This document shows, piece by piece, positions 33,374-43,519 of a stretch of 64,000 nt of DNA (its first letter is position 1; every line of letters starts with the position of its first letter). A program made the position numbers and the translations under genes. Source of the DNA: Xiheicaenibacterium sp046351325 (lineage in GTDB: Bacteria > Myxococcota_A > Polyangia > Polyangiales > Polyangiaceae); assembly GCA_046351325.1 (NCBI GenBank), contig JAXLYR010000015.1:124001-188000 (forward strand), written 5' to 3'. Below the pieces are notes generated by a model. That model did not search any database and was not told the origin of the DNA. It saw nothing but the letters and a program-made list of their open reading frames with translations.

Positions 33374-33477
33374 CCGACAAATGTAGCATCAGCCTTGGCT
33401 CGCGGTCGACCTTGCGTCGCGGACTTCGGCCTTGCTCTCATGGGAGCGTGGATGATGTTGGGTCTCGCCGGCGCGTG

Positions 33478-34488
33478 ATGCGCCCCTTTCACCGATGGAG
33501 TCGCTCCATCGTCGTCGCCGCGCTCACGTCGGTCTGCGCGGTCGCGCTCACGCCAGCCGCGCTCGCCGCGCCCCCCACCGCGAAGCCCGACGATGACGTG
33601 AAGAAGCGGGCGCGCACGCTCTTCGAAGAGGGCGCGAAGGCCATCCAAGAGAACCGCGCCGAAGAGGGCGTCGCGAAGCTCGCCGAGGCCGAGTCCCTCT
33701 TCCATGCGCCGACGCATCTGCTCTATCTCGCGCGCGGGCAGGTCTCGTTGAAGCGCTTCATCGACGCGAAGAAGACCTACGAGAAGCTCGTCAGCGAGAC
33801 CCTGCCCGCGAGCGCGTCGCGCCCCTTCAAGGACGCGCAGGCCGCGGGCGCGACCGAGCTCGTCGAGCTCGACAAGCGCATCCCTCGCATCGTGCTCACA
33901 GTCGAGCCCTCGACGGACGGCGTGAAGGTCACGATGAACAACGTGGCCCTCGACGCGAGCCGCATCACGTCCGCGCCGATGGAGGTCGACCCAGGGACCT
34001 ACGCGTTCGAGGCGCGCTCCGACACGCTCGAGTCCGGTGCGGTGACCGTCGACGTGACCGAGGGCAGCACGACGCGCGTCAAGCTGACGCTGCACGCCCT
34101 CGGACAGCAGCCGACGCCGAATGCGCAGCCAGAATCGGGGCTCTCGCCGCTCAAGCTCGGAGGCATCTCGCTCATCGCAGTCGGCGGCGCAGCGGTGCTC
34201 GGTGGAGGCGCGCTCGGCATCATGCACTTCGTCACGGCAGCGGACGCCGACGACAAGTTCTCGACCTGCGGCTCCTCGTGTCGAACGGAGATCCTCGAAC
34301 TCGACGAGAAGGCCGCGCTCTACGGCAACGTCGCGATCGGCTTGCTCGCCGGTGGCGCCGCGGTCCTCGCGACCGGCGTCATCCTCTTCGCCGTCCCTTC
34401 GACGTCGAGCTCACCGGATGACGCGAGCAAACCGACGGCGTGGCTCGAGCTCAGCCCGAGCTACGTCGGCGTGTCGGGCCGCTTCTGA
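33478..34488 (+). CDS. exported TPR/PEGA-like protein with two C-terminal membrane segments
   Basis: The ATG at 33478 gives 336 residues with a Sec signal peptide (cleavage near ALAAPP, about 35). Residues 40-130 are helical repeats of TPR type (RARTLFEEGAKAIQENRAEE, LFHAPTHLLYLARGQ). Residues 135-205 form a PEGA-like beta domain (VEPSTDGVKVTMNNVAL, EVDPGTYAFEARS). Two hydrophobic stretches follow near 220-240 and 280-305. This order is a frequent but uncharacterised layout in Polyangia. The gene is divergent from the Ser/Thr kinase, with 104 bases between. Confidence 0.75.
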   Translation: MRPFHRWSRSIVVAALTSVCAVALTPAALAAPPTAKPDDDVKKRARTLFEEGAKAIQENRAEEGVAKLAEAESLFHAPTHLLYLARGQVSLKRFIDAKKTYEKLVSETLPASASRPFKDAQAAGATELVELDKRIPRIVLTVEPSTDGVKVTMNNVALDASRITSAPMEVDPGTYAFEARSDTLESGAVTVDVTEGSTTRVKLTLHALGQQPTPNAQPESGLSPLKLGGISLIAVGGAAVLGGGALGIMHFVTAADADDKFSTCGSSCRTEILELDEKAALYGNVAIGLLAGGAAVLATGVILFAVPSTSSSPDDASKPTAWLELSPSYVGVSGRF

Positions 34489-35414
34489 GCAGCTGAGCTC
34501 AAGTCCGCAAACGCTCGAGCAAGCCTGGCCTCTCGCACGCGAGACGCGATCCGAAAGAGCGGCCTGTCTCGAACGAAGCGCGCTCTCAGATCGTCGGGGA
34601 GCCCGCGCAGCGCCCCGAAGTCCTCGAGCACTGCGCTCGAGAGCTCGAGCGCGCCCGCCAGCGCGAGGTGCGTCGTCGGCGCGAGCGGGTCTTCACGAAC
34701 GAGCTCGCGCAGCAACCGAGTGATCGCGAACGCGCGCAGCGCGAGCGGGGAGGGACCGTCCCCCGTGTGCGCCCGCGACGCGCTCGCCGCGACGAACGCG
34801 AGCCCCGCGCCTTGCACGAAGATGTCCTCGACGGTCCGAAACGGCTTGAGGACCGTCGTGTACGCGTCTCCGCTTACAATTTTGTCAGCCTCGACGCGGA
34901 CGCCGTCGAGCTCGACTCGCGCGTGGTGGATCTCCGGGCAAAACGGCGTGTCGGGGACGCGCGTCATCCTCATCCCAGCGCGCTCGCGTGGGACGACGAC
35001 GGCCTTGAGGTTCGGTCGACCATCGAGCTCTCCGTCACGCGCGATGACCAGGATGTGGGTCGCCTCGTCGGCGAGCGTCGCGAAGGTCTTCACTCCGCGC
35101 AAGGTCATCGGTGCGTCGGTTGCGGTGGTCAGAGTCGTCGCGATCGCGCGCGGGTGTCCACCGCCGTCCTCGGTCGCGGCGAGCGCGAACCTCGCTGTCC
35201 GGGGCGCGCGAACGTGGAGCCGCGCAGCCAAGAGCCTCGTCGCGGAGAGGTACGCCGCGACGAAGGCGAAACCCACGCGATCCGCTCGCGCCGCGTGCAC
35301 CAAGGCCGCGTCGAACGGCTCGAGCGCGCTCTCCTCCATGCGATCGATGACCGCACGCGCGTCCCCATCCGAAGAGCACGGCTCGGGCTTCAGCAGCGCG
35401 CGCGCGACATCCAT
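34461..35414 (-). CDS. acyl-CoA dehydrogenase-like protein, short
   Basis: The 317-residue protein resembles the middle and C-terminal domains of acyl-CoA dehydrogenases: TLRGVKTFATLADEATHILVIARDGE (family form GxKxxxTxxxxAxxxxVxA) followed by a beta domain and helices. Usual members have about 380 residues, and the N-terminal helical domain is reduced here. I cannot point to a catalytic Glu. It may still bind FAD, or be a divergent member. Its end overlaps the convergent upstream gene by 28 bases. It lies just beyond the groEL terminator. Confidence 0.6.
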   Translation of the reverse strand: MDVARALLKPEPCSSDGDARAVIDRMEESALEPFDAALVHAARADRVGFAFVAAYLSATRLLAARLHVRAPRTARFALAATEDGGGHPRAIATTLTTATDAPMTLRGVKTFATLADEATHILVIARDGELDGRPNLKAVVVPRERAGMRMTRVPDTPFCPEIHHARVELDGVRVEADKIVSGDAYTTVLKPFRTVEDIFVQGAGLAFVAASASRAHTGDGPSPLALRAFAITRLLRELVREDPLAPTTHLALAGALELSSAVLEDFGALRGLPDDLRARFVRDRPLFRIASRVREARLARAFADLSSAAQKRPDTPT

Positions 35415-35435
35415 CCCCCGATTCTAGACGCGGTC

Positions 35436-35474
35436 CACAAAACGAAACGAGCGCGGGAGTCGACTCCCACGCTC
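35436..35474 (-). terminator. rho-independent terminator of groES-groEL
   Basis: On the minus strand the hairpin GAGCGTGGGAGTCGACTCCC..GCTC (35474-35449, core palindrome GGGAGTCGACTCCC) is followed by the T-rich run CGTTTCGTTTTG. It lies 45 bases after the groEL stop. Confidence 0.75.
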
Positions 35475-35518
35475 GCACCGAAGCGGACGCGCCCTACGCG
35501 GCGCGCGCCCTAGGCAGA

Positions 35519-37144
<1,626 letters not shown>

Positions 37145-37260
37145 CGGTAGCTTCCTTTCAAAAGAGTTCTTGGGGCTCGCTCGTCACGCAGCTCGAGGGC
37201 CCGGCATCTGGTGGAGCGCGGGCGCGCTGAGCAAGGTCGTGCGGGGCGCGAGCGGGTGAA

Positions 37261-37548
37261 TCACTCGATCACGCCGAGGATGTCGTCCTCACGGAGGATG
37301 AGGTGCTCTTCGCCGTCGATCTTGACCTCGGTGCCGGAGTACTTGCCGAAGAGGATTCGATCGCCGGCCTTGACGTCGAGCGCGCGCAGCGTGCCGTCGT
37401 CGGCCACCTTGCCATTCCCCACCGCGACCACGAGACCCTCGATGGGCTTCTCCTTGGCGCTGTCGGGGATGATGATTCCACCCTTCGTCTTCTCCTCTTC
37501 CTTCACGCGCCGGATGAGGACGCGATCCTGGAGCGGCCTGACCTTCAT
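37261..37548 (-). CDS. groES: 10-kDa co-chaperonin GroES
   Basis: The 95-residue co-chaperonin starts at the ATG at 37548, with GGAGG 7 bases upstream; the frame is open further but would read through the leader. Motifs are MKVRPLQDRVLIRRVKEEEK, the mobile loop KTKGGIIIPDSAKEKP, and the end DRILFGKYSGTEVKIDGEEH. It caps GroEL. It is the first gene of the two-gene operon, under a sigma-70-type promoter and a CIRCE operator. Confidence 0.98.
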   Translation of the reverse strand: MKVRPLQDRVLIRRVKEEEKTKGGIIIPDSAKEKPIEGLVVAVGNGKVADDGTLRALDVKAGDRILFGKYSGTEVKIDGEEHLILREDDILGVIE

Positions 37549-37687
37549 TGCATTCCTCCGAGTTGGTGCCCGAAATGGGGCAGAACCTTGCGACGTGCGC
37601 CGACGCGTCGACGGTGCGACCCTGCGACCCGCTCTTCGGGCGCGAGGGAACACTCCCCGATGTCGACCGCCGGCACCGTGTCGATTG

Positions 37688-37714
37688 TTGGCACTCACGA
37701 TCAGCGAGTGCTAG
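37688..37714 (-). promoter_or_regulatory. CIRCE operator (HrcA binding site)
   Basis: TTGGCACTC (37688-37696), nine bases, then GAGTGCTAG (37706-37714). It differs from the consensus TTAGCACTC-N9-GAGTGCTAA at one base in each arm. It lies just downstream of the -10 box of groES, the usual place for repression by HrcA outside heat stress. hrcA is not in the window. Confidence 0.92.
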
Positions 37715-37726
37715 CGAGCGGGCCGA

Positions 37727-37754
37727 ACATTAGCCATCGACCCCGCCCTGTCAA
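37727..37754 (-). promoter_or_regulatory. sigma-70-type promoter of groES-groEL
   Basis: On the minus strand TTGACA (37754-37749) is followed after 16 bases by TAATGT (37732-37727). The CIRCE operator begins 12 bases further on, so the start of transcription falls at or just before the operator. Confidence 0.8.
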
Positions 37755-37851
37755 CCGCATCCCAGGGCAATTGCTTCCCACGTATCGAACCGTGACAACG
37801 CGTCGCTGAAGGGCCTGGCACTCGGCTCAAGCGAGGGCTGATGCATGGTCG

Positions 37852-37880
37852 CTAATTGCTTGACTTGAATAAGCAATTAG
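37852..37880. promoter_or_regulatory. AT-rich perfect inverted repeat, possible operator
   Basis: CTAATTGCTT (37852-37861), nine bases, then AAGCAATTAG (37871-37880). Such an AT-rich perfect repeat stands out in this GC-rich sequence. It lies about 135 bases before the gene at 38016 and looks like a site for a dimeric regulator. A terminator is less likely because no T run follows. The rest of 37755-38015 holds nothing else I can name. Confidence 0.5.
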
Positions 37881-38015
37881 TGGGTCGCAAAGAGGCTCGA
37901 GAGCCACGCCGATGCTACCTTCGAATGGAAGGTCCGGCTTGCGGGCCCATCCGCAGCCGGACACTCGGGCCATCGGCGCCCCAGCCAGCATGGCCCCACT
38001 TCGGAGGTGGAAGCT

Positions 38016-38630
38016 ATGTCGGTGTCGTCTCAATCAGCTCCCATTGCGGTGTGCGGCTCGTTGGGCGAGTACTTCTCGACGCCGGTCCAGGAGGCCCTCG
38101 CGTCCCAAGAAGTGCCGACCTCGGACGCAAGCAAGACCTACCTCGTCGAGCTTCTGAGCGGATTCGCGAAGCCCAACGAGGACACTGCGTCGACGTTCTC
38201 ACAACCGATCACGTTCTTGCTTCGGGACGCCATGCAGGCCGTCGGACCAGAACGGTTTCGCCGGCTCCAGAATCTCGGAGACGGTGTGCTCTATGCGCTC
38301 GGCTTCTTCGGGGATCACCTCCGTGGAGTCGACCCCGAGTACATCGCGCGCGTGGGCGCGTCGGCCTACGACCACGCAGCTCGCATGCTGCGGACCGGGC
38401 AGCCGGCGACGCGCGGTCCCGACCTCTTCGACGAGTTGGCTCGCGGCTTCGGTCGGTTCGTCGGGGTCTTGCGCTACGTCGCGGATTGGATCTTCGCGAA
38501 GAGCGCCCGTGACGAGGCCTCGCTCGTACGACTCTATGAGCGGTGGCTGCGGACCGGCTCGACGGTGATTGAATCCGAGCTCGGGAGTCGGGGCCTGCAC
38601 CTTCACTCTGGGTTCGACGGCGTGCACTGA
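38016..38630 (+). CDS. unknown soluble protein, 204 aa
   Basis: The ATG at 38016 has GGAGG 10 bases upstream and is preferred over a GTG at 38007. The protein is helical, with an amphipathic N-terminus and segments like QPITFLLRDAMQAVGPERF, GVLYALGFFGDHLRGVDPEY and FDELARGFGRFVGVLRYVAD. There is no signal peptide or known motif. Its stop overlaps the start of the next gene (TGATG), so the two are coupled. An AT-rich inverted repeat lies upstream. The helical pattern with conserved-looking aromatic residues suggests a real folded protein, but I know no family. Confidence 0.7.
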   Translation: MSVSSQSAPIAVCGSLGEYFSTPVQEALASQEVPTSDASKTYLVELLSGFAKPNEDTASTFSQPITFLLRDAMQAVGPERFRRLQNLGDGVLYALGFFGDHLRGVDPEYIARVGASAYDHAARMLRTGQPATRGPDLFDELARGFGRFVGVLRYVADWIFAKSARDEASLVRLYERWLRTGSTVIESELGSRGLHLHSGFDGVH

Positions 38631-39202
38631 TGCCCCCCAGCATCGCGGCGCGTGTGCAATCGAAGCTCGAGGCTCTCTACGGCGTGGAGGCTCCCGAGAT
38701 CGATCCCTTCATCGTGTCGGCATCCGAGGGGCGGGAATCTCTCCTCGTTCGCCAAACGACCGAAGAGCTCGAGCTCGCAGTGCACCTCCCCGAGGTCGCC
38801 GTTCGATCGACCCGCTCCACCATCTCCTTCGATGTCTTTTGCCAGGTCATCGAGGGCGTGAGCCATTTCCTCTGCGTGGTCGAACGAGCGCGTCGTGAGC
38901 TCCCCGTGACCGAGCTCGAGCTCGAGCTCCAAGCCGAGGTCGACAAGTTCGTCATCGCAGCCTCCACATCCGATTCGCACGGCGGGCTTCGCTGTCGACT
39001 CTACGAGCACGTGCGGTTCCTTCATCCCTCCGGCAGCGAGCGGGGAGATCGCTACAGGCTCGCCAACCAGCTCGCGGCGCGCTTCACGCGCACGCTCTGT
39101 CCGAGTCGGGTTCAACGGCGCGATCACGCCTCGGTCGGGGTCTTGAGACAGTTCTTCGCGGCGGGTCAGCGCGAGAAGTTGGAGATGGTGCTGGCTGCCT
39201 GA
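38630..39202 (+). CDS. unknown soluble protein, 190 aa, coupled to the preceding gene
   Basis: The start overlaps the previous stop by one base. The protein is alpha/beta in appearance: VQSKLEALYGVEAPEIDPFI, SLLVRQTTEELELAVHLPE, a run ELELELQAEVDKFVIAA, and a C-terminal helical part LRQFFAAGQREKLEMVL. It contains one Cys near RCRLYEHV. There is no membrane or signal sequence. The gene pair 38016/38630 is likely a two-component cytoplasmic complex of unknown role. Confidence 0.7.
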   Translation: MPPSIAARVQSKLEALYGVEAPEIDPFIVSASEGRESLLVRQTTEELELAVHLPEVAVRSTRSTISFDVFCQVIEGVSHFLCVVERARRELPVTELELELQAEVDKFVIAASTSDSHGGLRCRLYEHVRFLHPSGSERGDRYRLANQLAARFTRTLCPSRVQRRDHASVGVLRQFFAAGQREKLEMVLAA

Positions 39203-39230
39203 CGGTCGAGCGTCGTGGTATCCGCAGGCC

Positions 39231-40163
39231 ATGCGAGCTCGCGCGCTGTTCCTCGCGGTCTTCTTGTCTCAAGGGTGTGGGTCGGCCGCGGGCACCTCGG
39301 ACGCGCACCCGACAACCGGTGTCGACGACGCGGGTGAGCTCGCCGCGATCGCTCGCACGCTCGACGCGTGGCACGCGGCGGCTGCAGCCGCTGACGAGAC
39401 CACGTACTTCGCTCTGCTCGACGAGAGCGCTGTCTTCTTGGGAACCGACGCGACCGAGCGCTGGACGAAGGCCGAGTTCCTCGCGTACGCGCACCCTCAC
39501 TTCGCGAAGGGCAAGGCCTGGTCGTTCAAGGCAGCGCGTCGCAGCGTCGTCATCGACGCACCCGGGACGCTCGCCCATTTCGATGAAGATCTCGTGACGG
39601 CGGGCCTCGGGCCGGCTCGCGGCTCGGGGGTGCTCATCAAGCGCGCGAGTGGGTGGAAGATCGTCCAATACAACCTGGCCCTGGTCGTTCCGAACGATCG
39701 CTTTGACGCTGTCAAAGAAGCAGCCGGCACCGCGGAGCTCCTCTCGTCGACCGGTGACGAGGCGCTCAGTGGCCTCGCTTTTCTGGCTGGCTCGTGGGTT
39801 GGCGCCGACGACGGCGGCTCGACCGAGGAGCATTGGTCGAGCGCCGCTTCAGGCACGATGCTCGGCACGGGGCGCACCACGAAGGCCGGTGTCACGACCT
39901 TCTTCGAGTTCCTGAGAATCGAGCGACGTGAGGGAAAGCTGGTCTACGTGGCCCAGCCTCGTGGGGGCTCGCCCACCGAGTTCCTCGAGGTCGAGCGACG
40001 CACGAACGGCATCACGTTCGAGAACCCAGCGCACGACTACCCGAAACGCATCTCTTACGATCGCGACGGCGACCTATTGAAGATTCGCGTAGAGGGCGCA
40101 CCGGGCTCGCCGACCATCGCGCTGACACTTCATCGAGCGTTGGTCAGCCGCACGAAGGAGTGA
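39231..40163 (+). CDS. lipoprotein with SnoaL/DUF4440-like and DUF6265-like domains
   Basis: The 310-residue protein has a signal with lipobox LSQGC (about 12-16). Residues 35-150 follow the NTF2-like/DUF4440 pattern (AAADETTYFALLDESAVFLG, WTKAEFLAYAHPHFAKGKAW, GWKIVQYNLALVVPN). Residues 175-310 resemble DUF6265 (LAFLAGSWVGADDGGSTEEH, FEFLRIERREGKLVYVAQPR, ENPAHDYPKRISYDRDGD). The two halves are known as separate or joined domains in other bacteria, without a known reaction. It is probably periplasmic. It is followed 10 bases later by the convergent response regulator gene. Confidence 0.78.
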   Translation: MRARALFLAVFLSQGCGSAAGTSDAHPTTGVDDAGELAAIARTLDAWHAAAAAADETTYFALLDESAVFLGTDATERWTKAEFLAYAHPHFAKGKAWSFKAARRSVVIDAPGTLAHFDEDLVTAGLGPARGSGVLIKRASGWKIVQYNLALVVPNDRFDAVKEAAGTAELLSSTGDEALSGLAFLAGSWVGADDGGSTEEHWSSAASGTMLGTGRTTKAGVTTFFEFLRIERREGKLVYVAQPRGGSPTEFLEVERRTNGITFENPAHDYPKRISYDRDGDLLKIRVEGAPGSPTIALTLHRALVSRTKE

Positions 40164-40172
40164 CGACGCCGA

Positions 40173-40946
40173 CTACTTCTTCTTGGCGGCCGGCTTCTTT
40201 GCAGCAGGCTTCTTAGCGGCCGGCTTCTTCGGAGCGGGCTTCGCCGGAGCGGCCTTCTTCGGAGCGGGCTTCGCCGGAGCGGCCTTCTTCGGAGCGGCCT
40301 TCTTAGCGGCCGGCTTCTTCGGAGCGGGCTTCGCCGGAGCGGCCTTCTTTGGAGCGGCCTTCTTCGCCGGAGCGGCCTTCTTCGCAGCCGGCTTCTTCAC
40401 GGCCGACTTCTTCGGCGCTGCGTTCTTTGCCTTGGTCTTTCGCAGGCTCGGTCCGAGCTCGCTCGGCGGCATCGAGGGAGGCGGCTCGTCCGGGCGAACG
40501 TAGAAAGCCGAGGCCCCGTTGGGCATCGTCTTGCCGTGGACCTCGAGAGCCTCACGCAGCTTCCTCTCGAGTTCGGCGAAGTCGTAGGGCTTGTTCAACC
40601 ACGCATCCGCCGAATAAAGCGGCGAGGTCATGTCGTTCAGGTTCTCACCGATGCCGGTGAGCATGACGACAGCCGTCTCTGCGGTCCGCGGCGTCCCCTT
40701 GATGCGCTTGCAGACCTCCCAGCCACTCATGCCCGGCATCATGACGTCGAGCAGAACGAGGTCGAAGCCACCCTTTTCAGCCAAGGTCCAGGCACGTTCT
40801 CCGTCGGACGCTTCAGTGACGTCGAACCCCTTCTGTCGCAGAAAGCCCGCGTTCAAGCTGAGCATCGCAGGCTCATCTTCAGCGACGAGCGCTCTCAAAG
40901 CACCTTCTGCGGTGTTGGCAACGGTCACGCGTGCATCAAAGTACAT
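40173..40946 (-). CDS. response regulator with histone-H1-like Lys/Ala/Pro tail
   Basis: I use the ATG at 40946 (257 residues); no strong Shine-Dalgarno sequence is seen, and the frame is open upstream. The receiver domain (about 18-137) has Glu23/Asp24, Asp67 in LLDVMMPG, Thr97 and Lys119 in LNKPYDF. After a linker (about 140-166) the rest, to 257, is almost only Lys, Ala and Pro (repeats like KKAAPAKPAP and KKPAAKK), as in histone H1 C-terminal tails and bacterial H1-like DNA-binding proteins. A phosphorylation-controlled DNA compaction or binding protein is a fair inference. It has no helix-turn-helix output domain. Confidence 0.85.
   Translation of the reverse strand: MYFDARVTVANTAEGALRALVAEDEPAMLSLNAGFLRQKGFDVTEASDGERAWTLAEKGGFDLVLLDVMMPGMSGWEVCKRIKGTPRTAETAVVMLTGIGENLNDMTSPLYSADAWLNKPYDFAELERKLREALEVHGKTMPNGASAFYVRPDEPPPSMPPSELGPSLRKTKAKNAAPKKSAVKKPAAKKAAPAKKAAPKKAAPAKPAPKKPAAKKAAPKKAAPAKPAPKKAAPAKPAPKKPAAKKPAAKKPAAKKK
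40183..40420. repeat. internal repeats coding the Lys/Ala/Pro tail
   Basis: On the plus strand units of the type TTCTTCGGAGCGGGCTTCGC recur with small changes, giving the PAKPAPKK and KPAAKK motifs of the response-regulator tail. Copy number is likely to vary. Confidence 0.8.
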
Positions 40947-41184
40947 CCGTGCAGCATCGGTCAAGGGGCCGTACACAGGGGTGCGCGCGATTCCTTCCTG
41001 GAATGTCCGCGGCCTCTCGAGCGTGGTTCTTGGGCAACCCGAGCGAGGAACTTTCCGCACCTGCCCCGGTCACACTCGCCGGCGTCGTAGGGACGAGGGG
41101 TGACCAGCGTACCATGCGCGATCCAGCCATCGACGCTACACTCCTCTGCCAGCCCTCATCTCACGCGAACAACGCCTCCGAACA

Positions 41185-43347
41185 ATGAGCAACCAACAAA
41201 ATGAGAGCGCATCGATGACCGGAGCCTCCTCGCGTAAACCTGGGAGCGACGCAATCCTCGGGCGGATTCGGCGAGCTTCATGGTGGGTGCGGGTTCGCAT
41301 GCGTCTGTCCCGTGTCGTCGGGATCACTCCTGTGGTGCTCCCGCTCGTGGTCCTCCTTGCTGCGGGCGTGCTCGCCGCACACAAGGTCTTCCCGGGCGCG
41401 TTCGACCAGCGACACGCGACGATGCTCTTCGCGTCGATCGGCAGCACGGCACTCCTCAGTTGGTTGGTCGCGTTTGCTCTCCCGTTGCCTCCGAACGCGG
41501 GCGCTGTCGCGCTGGATGCCGCGCACAATCTTCAAAGCCGGCTCACCAACGCGCTGGAGTTTGCTGCGATCCCGGCCGCGCAGCGCACCCCGATGATGCA
41601 GGCGGCAATCGACGAGGCCTGCACCTACGTCGCCGCTCGACCGCGCGGTCAAACCCTGAAGACCGCGGTCGCCGCCCCGCTCTTCGCGGCGTTGGTGATC
41701 TCACCTTGGCTCTTCCCCGTGCTCCTCCTGCCGGCGGCCGGCATGTTCACGTTGGTCTACGCCTTCGAGGTTCGCACTCCGCGTCCGCCTCCTCCCAAGG
41801 AAGACCCGCCGCCCCCGCCGATCGACGCGCTCGACCTCACGAGCGACGACATCGACGCGTACAAGGACGCTCTGCGTGATCTCGAGCGCGCCAACCAGAC
41901 CCCCGAGATGAAGGCCGCGATCGATCGGTTCAACCGATTGCTCGAGGACCTCGCGAACAAGCGCATCGATCGCGAGCAGGCGTTCCGCGACATCGAGTCG
42001 CTCGATCGCGAGCTCGCGCCATCCGCTGCGCAAGACGAGCGCAAGCGCCTCGCCGACGAGCTGAAGAACAGCGCCAAGGAGCTCGAGAAGAGCGACCTCA
42101 GCAAGGAGCTCGCGGAGGCCCTGAAGAATCAGGACCTCGACAAGGCGCACGAGGAGATGAAGAAGCTGGCGGATCGCTTGCGCGACAAGTCGAATCCGCC
42201 GAGCAAGAAGGAGCTCGACAAGCTCCGCGACGCCCTCAAGAAGGCCTCGGAGCAGCGGAAAGAGGACCTCAAGAAGCTCGAAGAGGAGCGCAAGAAGGCC
42301 GAAGAGGACATCCTCAAGCAGAAGGAAAAGGTCGACAAAGAGAAGGACCCCGAGAAGCGCAAGAAGGAGGAGGACATCCTCAAGAAGAAGGAGCGAGAGC
42401 TCGAGCGCTTGGATCGGGAAAAGGAGAAGCGCGAGAAGGAGCAGTCGGAGGCGGACCGCCAACTCGACCAGCTCGACCGCGAACTCGCCGCCGCCGCAGA
42501 GGCCCTGATGAAGGAGCTCGGCGTCGACCAAGAGGACCTCGAGAAGGCCGCTCAAGAGCTCGAGAAGGCTGCGCAGGACCTCAAGCGCATGCAGCAAGAG
42601 CAGATGAGTCAGGAGCAGAAGGAAGAGCTGAAGAAGAAGCTCGAAGAGCTCCGTGAGCTGCTCAACCAGCAGAAGAAGGGCGACAAAGCCCGCAAGAAGC
42701 GGATGGTGCGCTTCTCGAAGAAGGCGCACGGCGGCGGCCAGCCTGGAGCCGGTGACCCGAGCAAGGGCAAAGGCAAAGACGGCGAGGATGGCGACGACGG
42801 CGACGAGGAAGGCGACGAGGAAGGCGACCAGCCCGGCAAGAAGGGCAAGAAGGGCAAGAACGGTCAGGGCGACGACGGAGAGGACGGCGAAGACGGCCAA
42901 GGTGGTCACGGCAAGAAGGGCAAGAAGGGCAAGGGAATGGGCATGGGCGACGGTGAGGAGATCGAGATCCAGCTCGGTCCCGACGGCATGCCGATCCCGA
43001 TGCCCGGCAATGGTCAGGGCAACGGCAGCGAGCAGCCGGGCCCCGGTGGCGGCAAAGGTGGCAAGGACTGGGGCACCGGATCAGGCGGGCCCGTGGCCGG
43101 CGACGCAACCAACCCCGGCTACGACACGCAGAAGGTCGAGACCACCGGCAAGGAGACCAACCAAGGTCCTTCACGCAGCCAGGTCATTCTCTCCGCAGCG
43201 CAGAAGGGCTTCCGCGACGTGGACTACGCTCGAGTCTTCGCCGAGTACCGCAATGTCGCGGAGGAAGACATGCACCATGAAGAGATCCCCGATGGCTATC
43301 GCTTCTATGTGCAGCGCTACTTCCAGCTGATTCGGCCGCGAGAGTAG
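41185..43347 (+). CDS. membrane protein with long charged coiled coil and Gly/Lys-rich region (MoxR/VWA cluster)
   Basis: The 720-residue protein starts with two or more membrane helices (about 45-65, 80-100, then 155-195), followed by a Pro-rich stretch (PRPPPPKEDPPPPP). A very long Lys/Glu coiled coil (about 235-510) follows, then a Gly/Lys/Asp-rich region (about 515-640, units like GKKGKKGK), and a last domain (about 660-720, SRSQVILSAAQKGFRDVDYA). The N-terminus recalls DUF4175-type proteins in MoxR/VWA clusters. It probably spans from the membrane to a distant partner. The neighbours are moxR, DUF58 and two VWA genes in the same direction. Confidence 0.7.
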   Translation: MSNQQNESASMTGASSRKPGSDAILGRIRRASWWVRVRMRLSRVVGITPVVLPLVVLLAAGVLAAHKVFPGAFDQRHATMLFASIGSTALLSWLVAFALPLPPNAGAVALDAAHNLQSRLTNALEFAAIPAAQRTPMMQAAIDEACTYVAARPRGQTLKTAVAAPLFAALVISPWLFPVLLLPAAGMFTLVYAFEVRTPRPPPPKEDPPPPPIDALDLTSDDIDAYKDALRDLERANQTPEMKAAIDRFNRLLEDLANKRIDREQAFRDIESLDRELAPSAAQDERKRLADELKNSAKELEKSDLSKELAEALKNQDLDKAHEEMKKLADRLRDKSNPPSKKELDKLRDALKKASEQRKEDLKKLEEERKKAEEDILKQKEKVDKEKDPEKRKKEEDILKKKERELERLDREKEKREKEQSEADRQLDQLDRELAAAAEALMKELGVDQEDLEKAAQELEKAAQDLKRMQQEQMSQEQKEELKKKLEELRELLNQQKKGDKARKKRMVRFSKKAHGGGQPGAGDPSKGKGKDGEDGDDGDEEGDEEGDQPGKKGKKGKNGQGDDGEDGEDGQGGHGKKGKKGKGMGMGDGEEIEIQLGPDGMPIPMPGNGQGNGSEQPGPGGGKGGKDWGTGSGGPVAGDATNPGYDTQKVETTGKETNQGPSRSQVILSAAQKGFRDVDYARVFAEYRNVAEEDMHHEEIPDGYRFYVQRYFQLIRPRE

Positions 43348-43519
43348 CGACCCGGCGGTCTCGAATGGGGGATGCAACCGGCGCCGTTCGAGGTCCACGT
43401 GCGGGAGGCACGGGACCGGCGGCGCCTGGTTTTTGACGTGCGCGCGGGTGGACACAGAGCCGCGTTCACGGCGTAGAGTGTGACTCGTCGCCAGCTGAGG
43501 CGGCGTTCAAGGAGAGGCG

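Noticed and set aside
30977..33478. 833-codon plus-strand ORF opposite aat and the Ser/Thr kinase
   Set aside because: It crosses two well-identified genes and the space between them and shows only Arg-rich low complexity.
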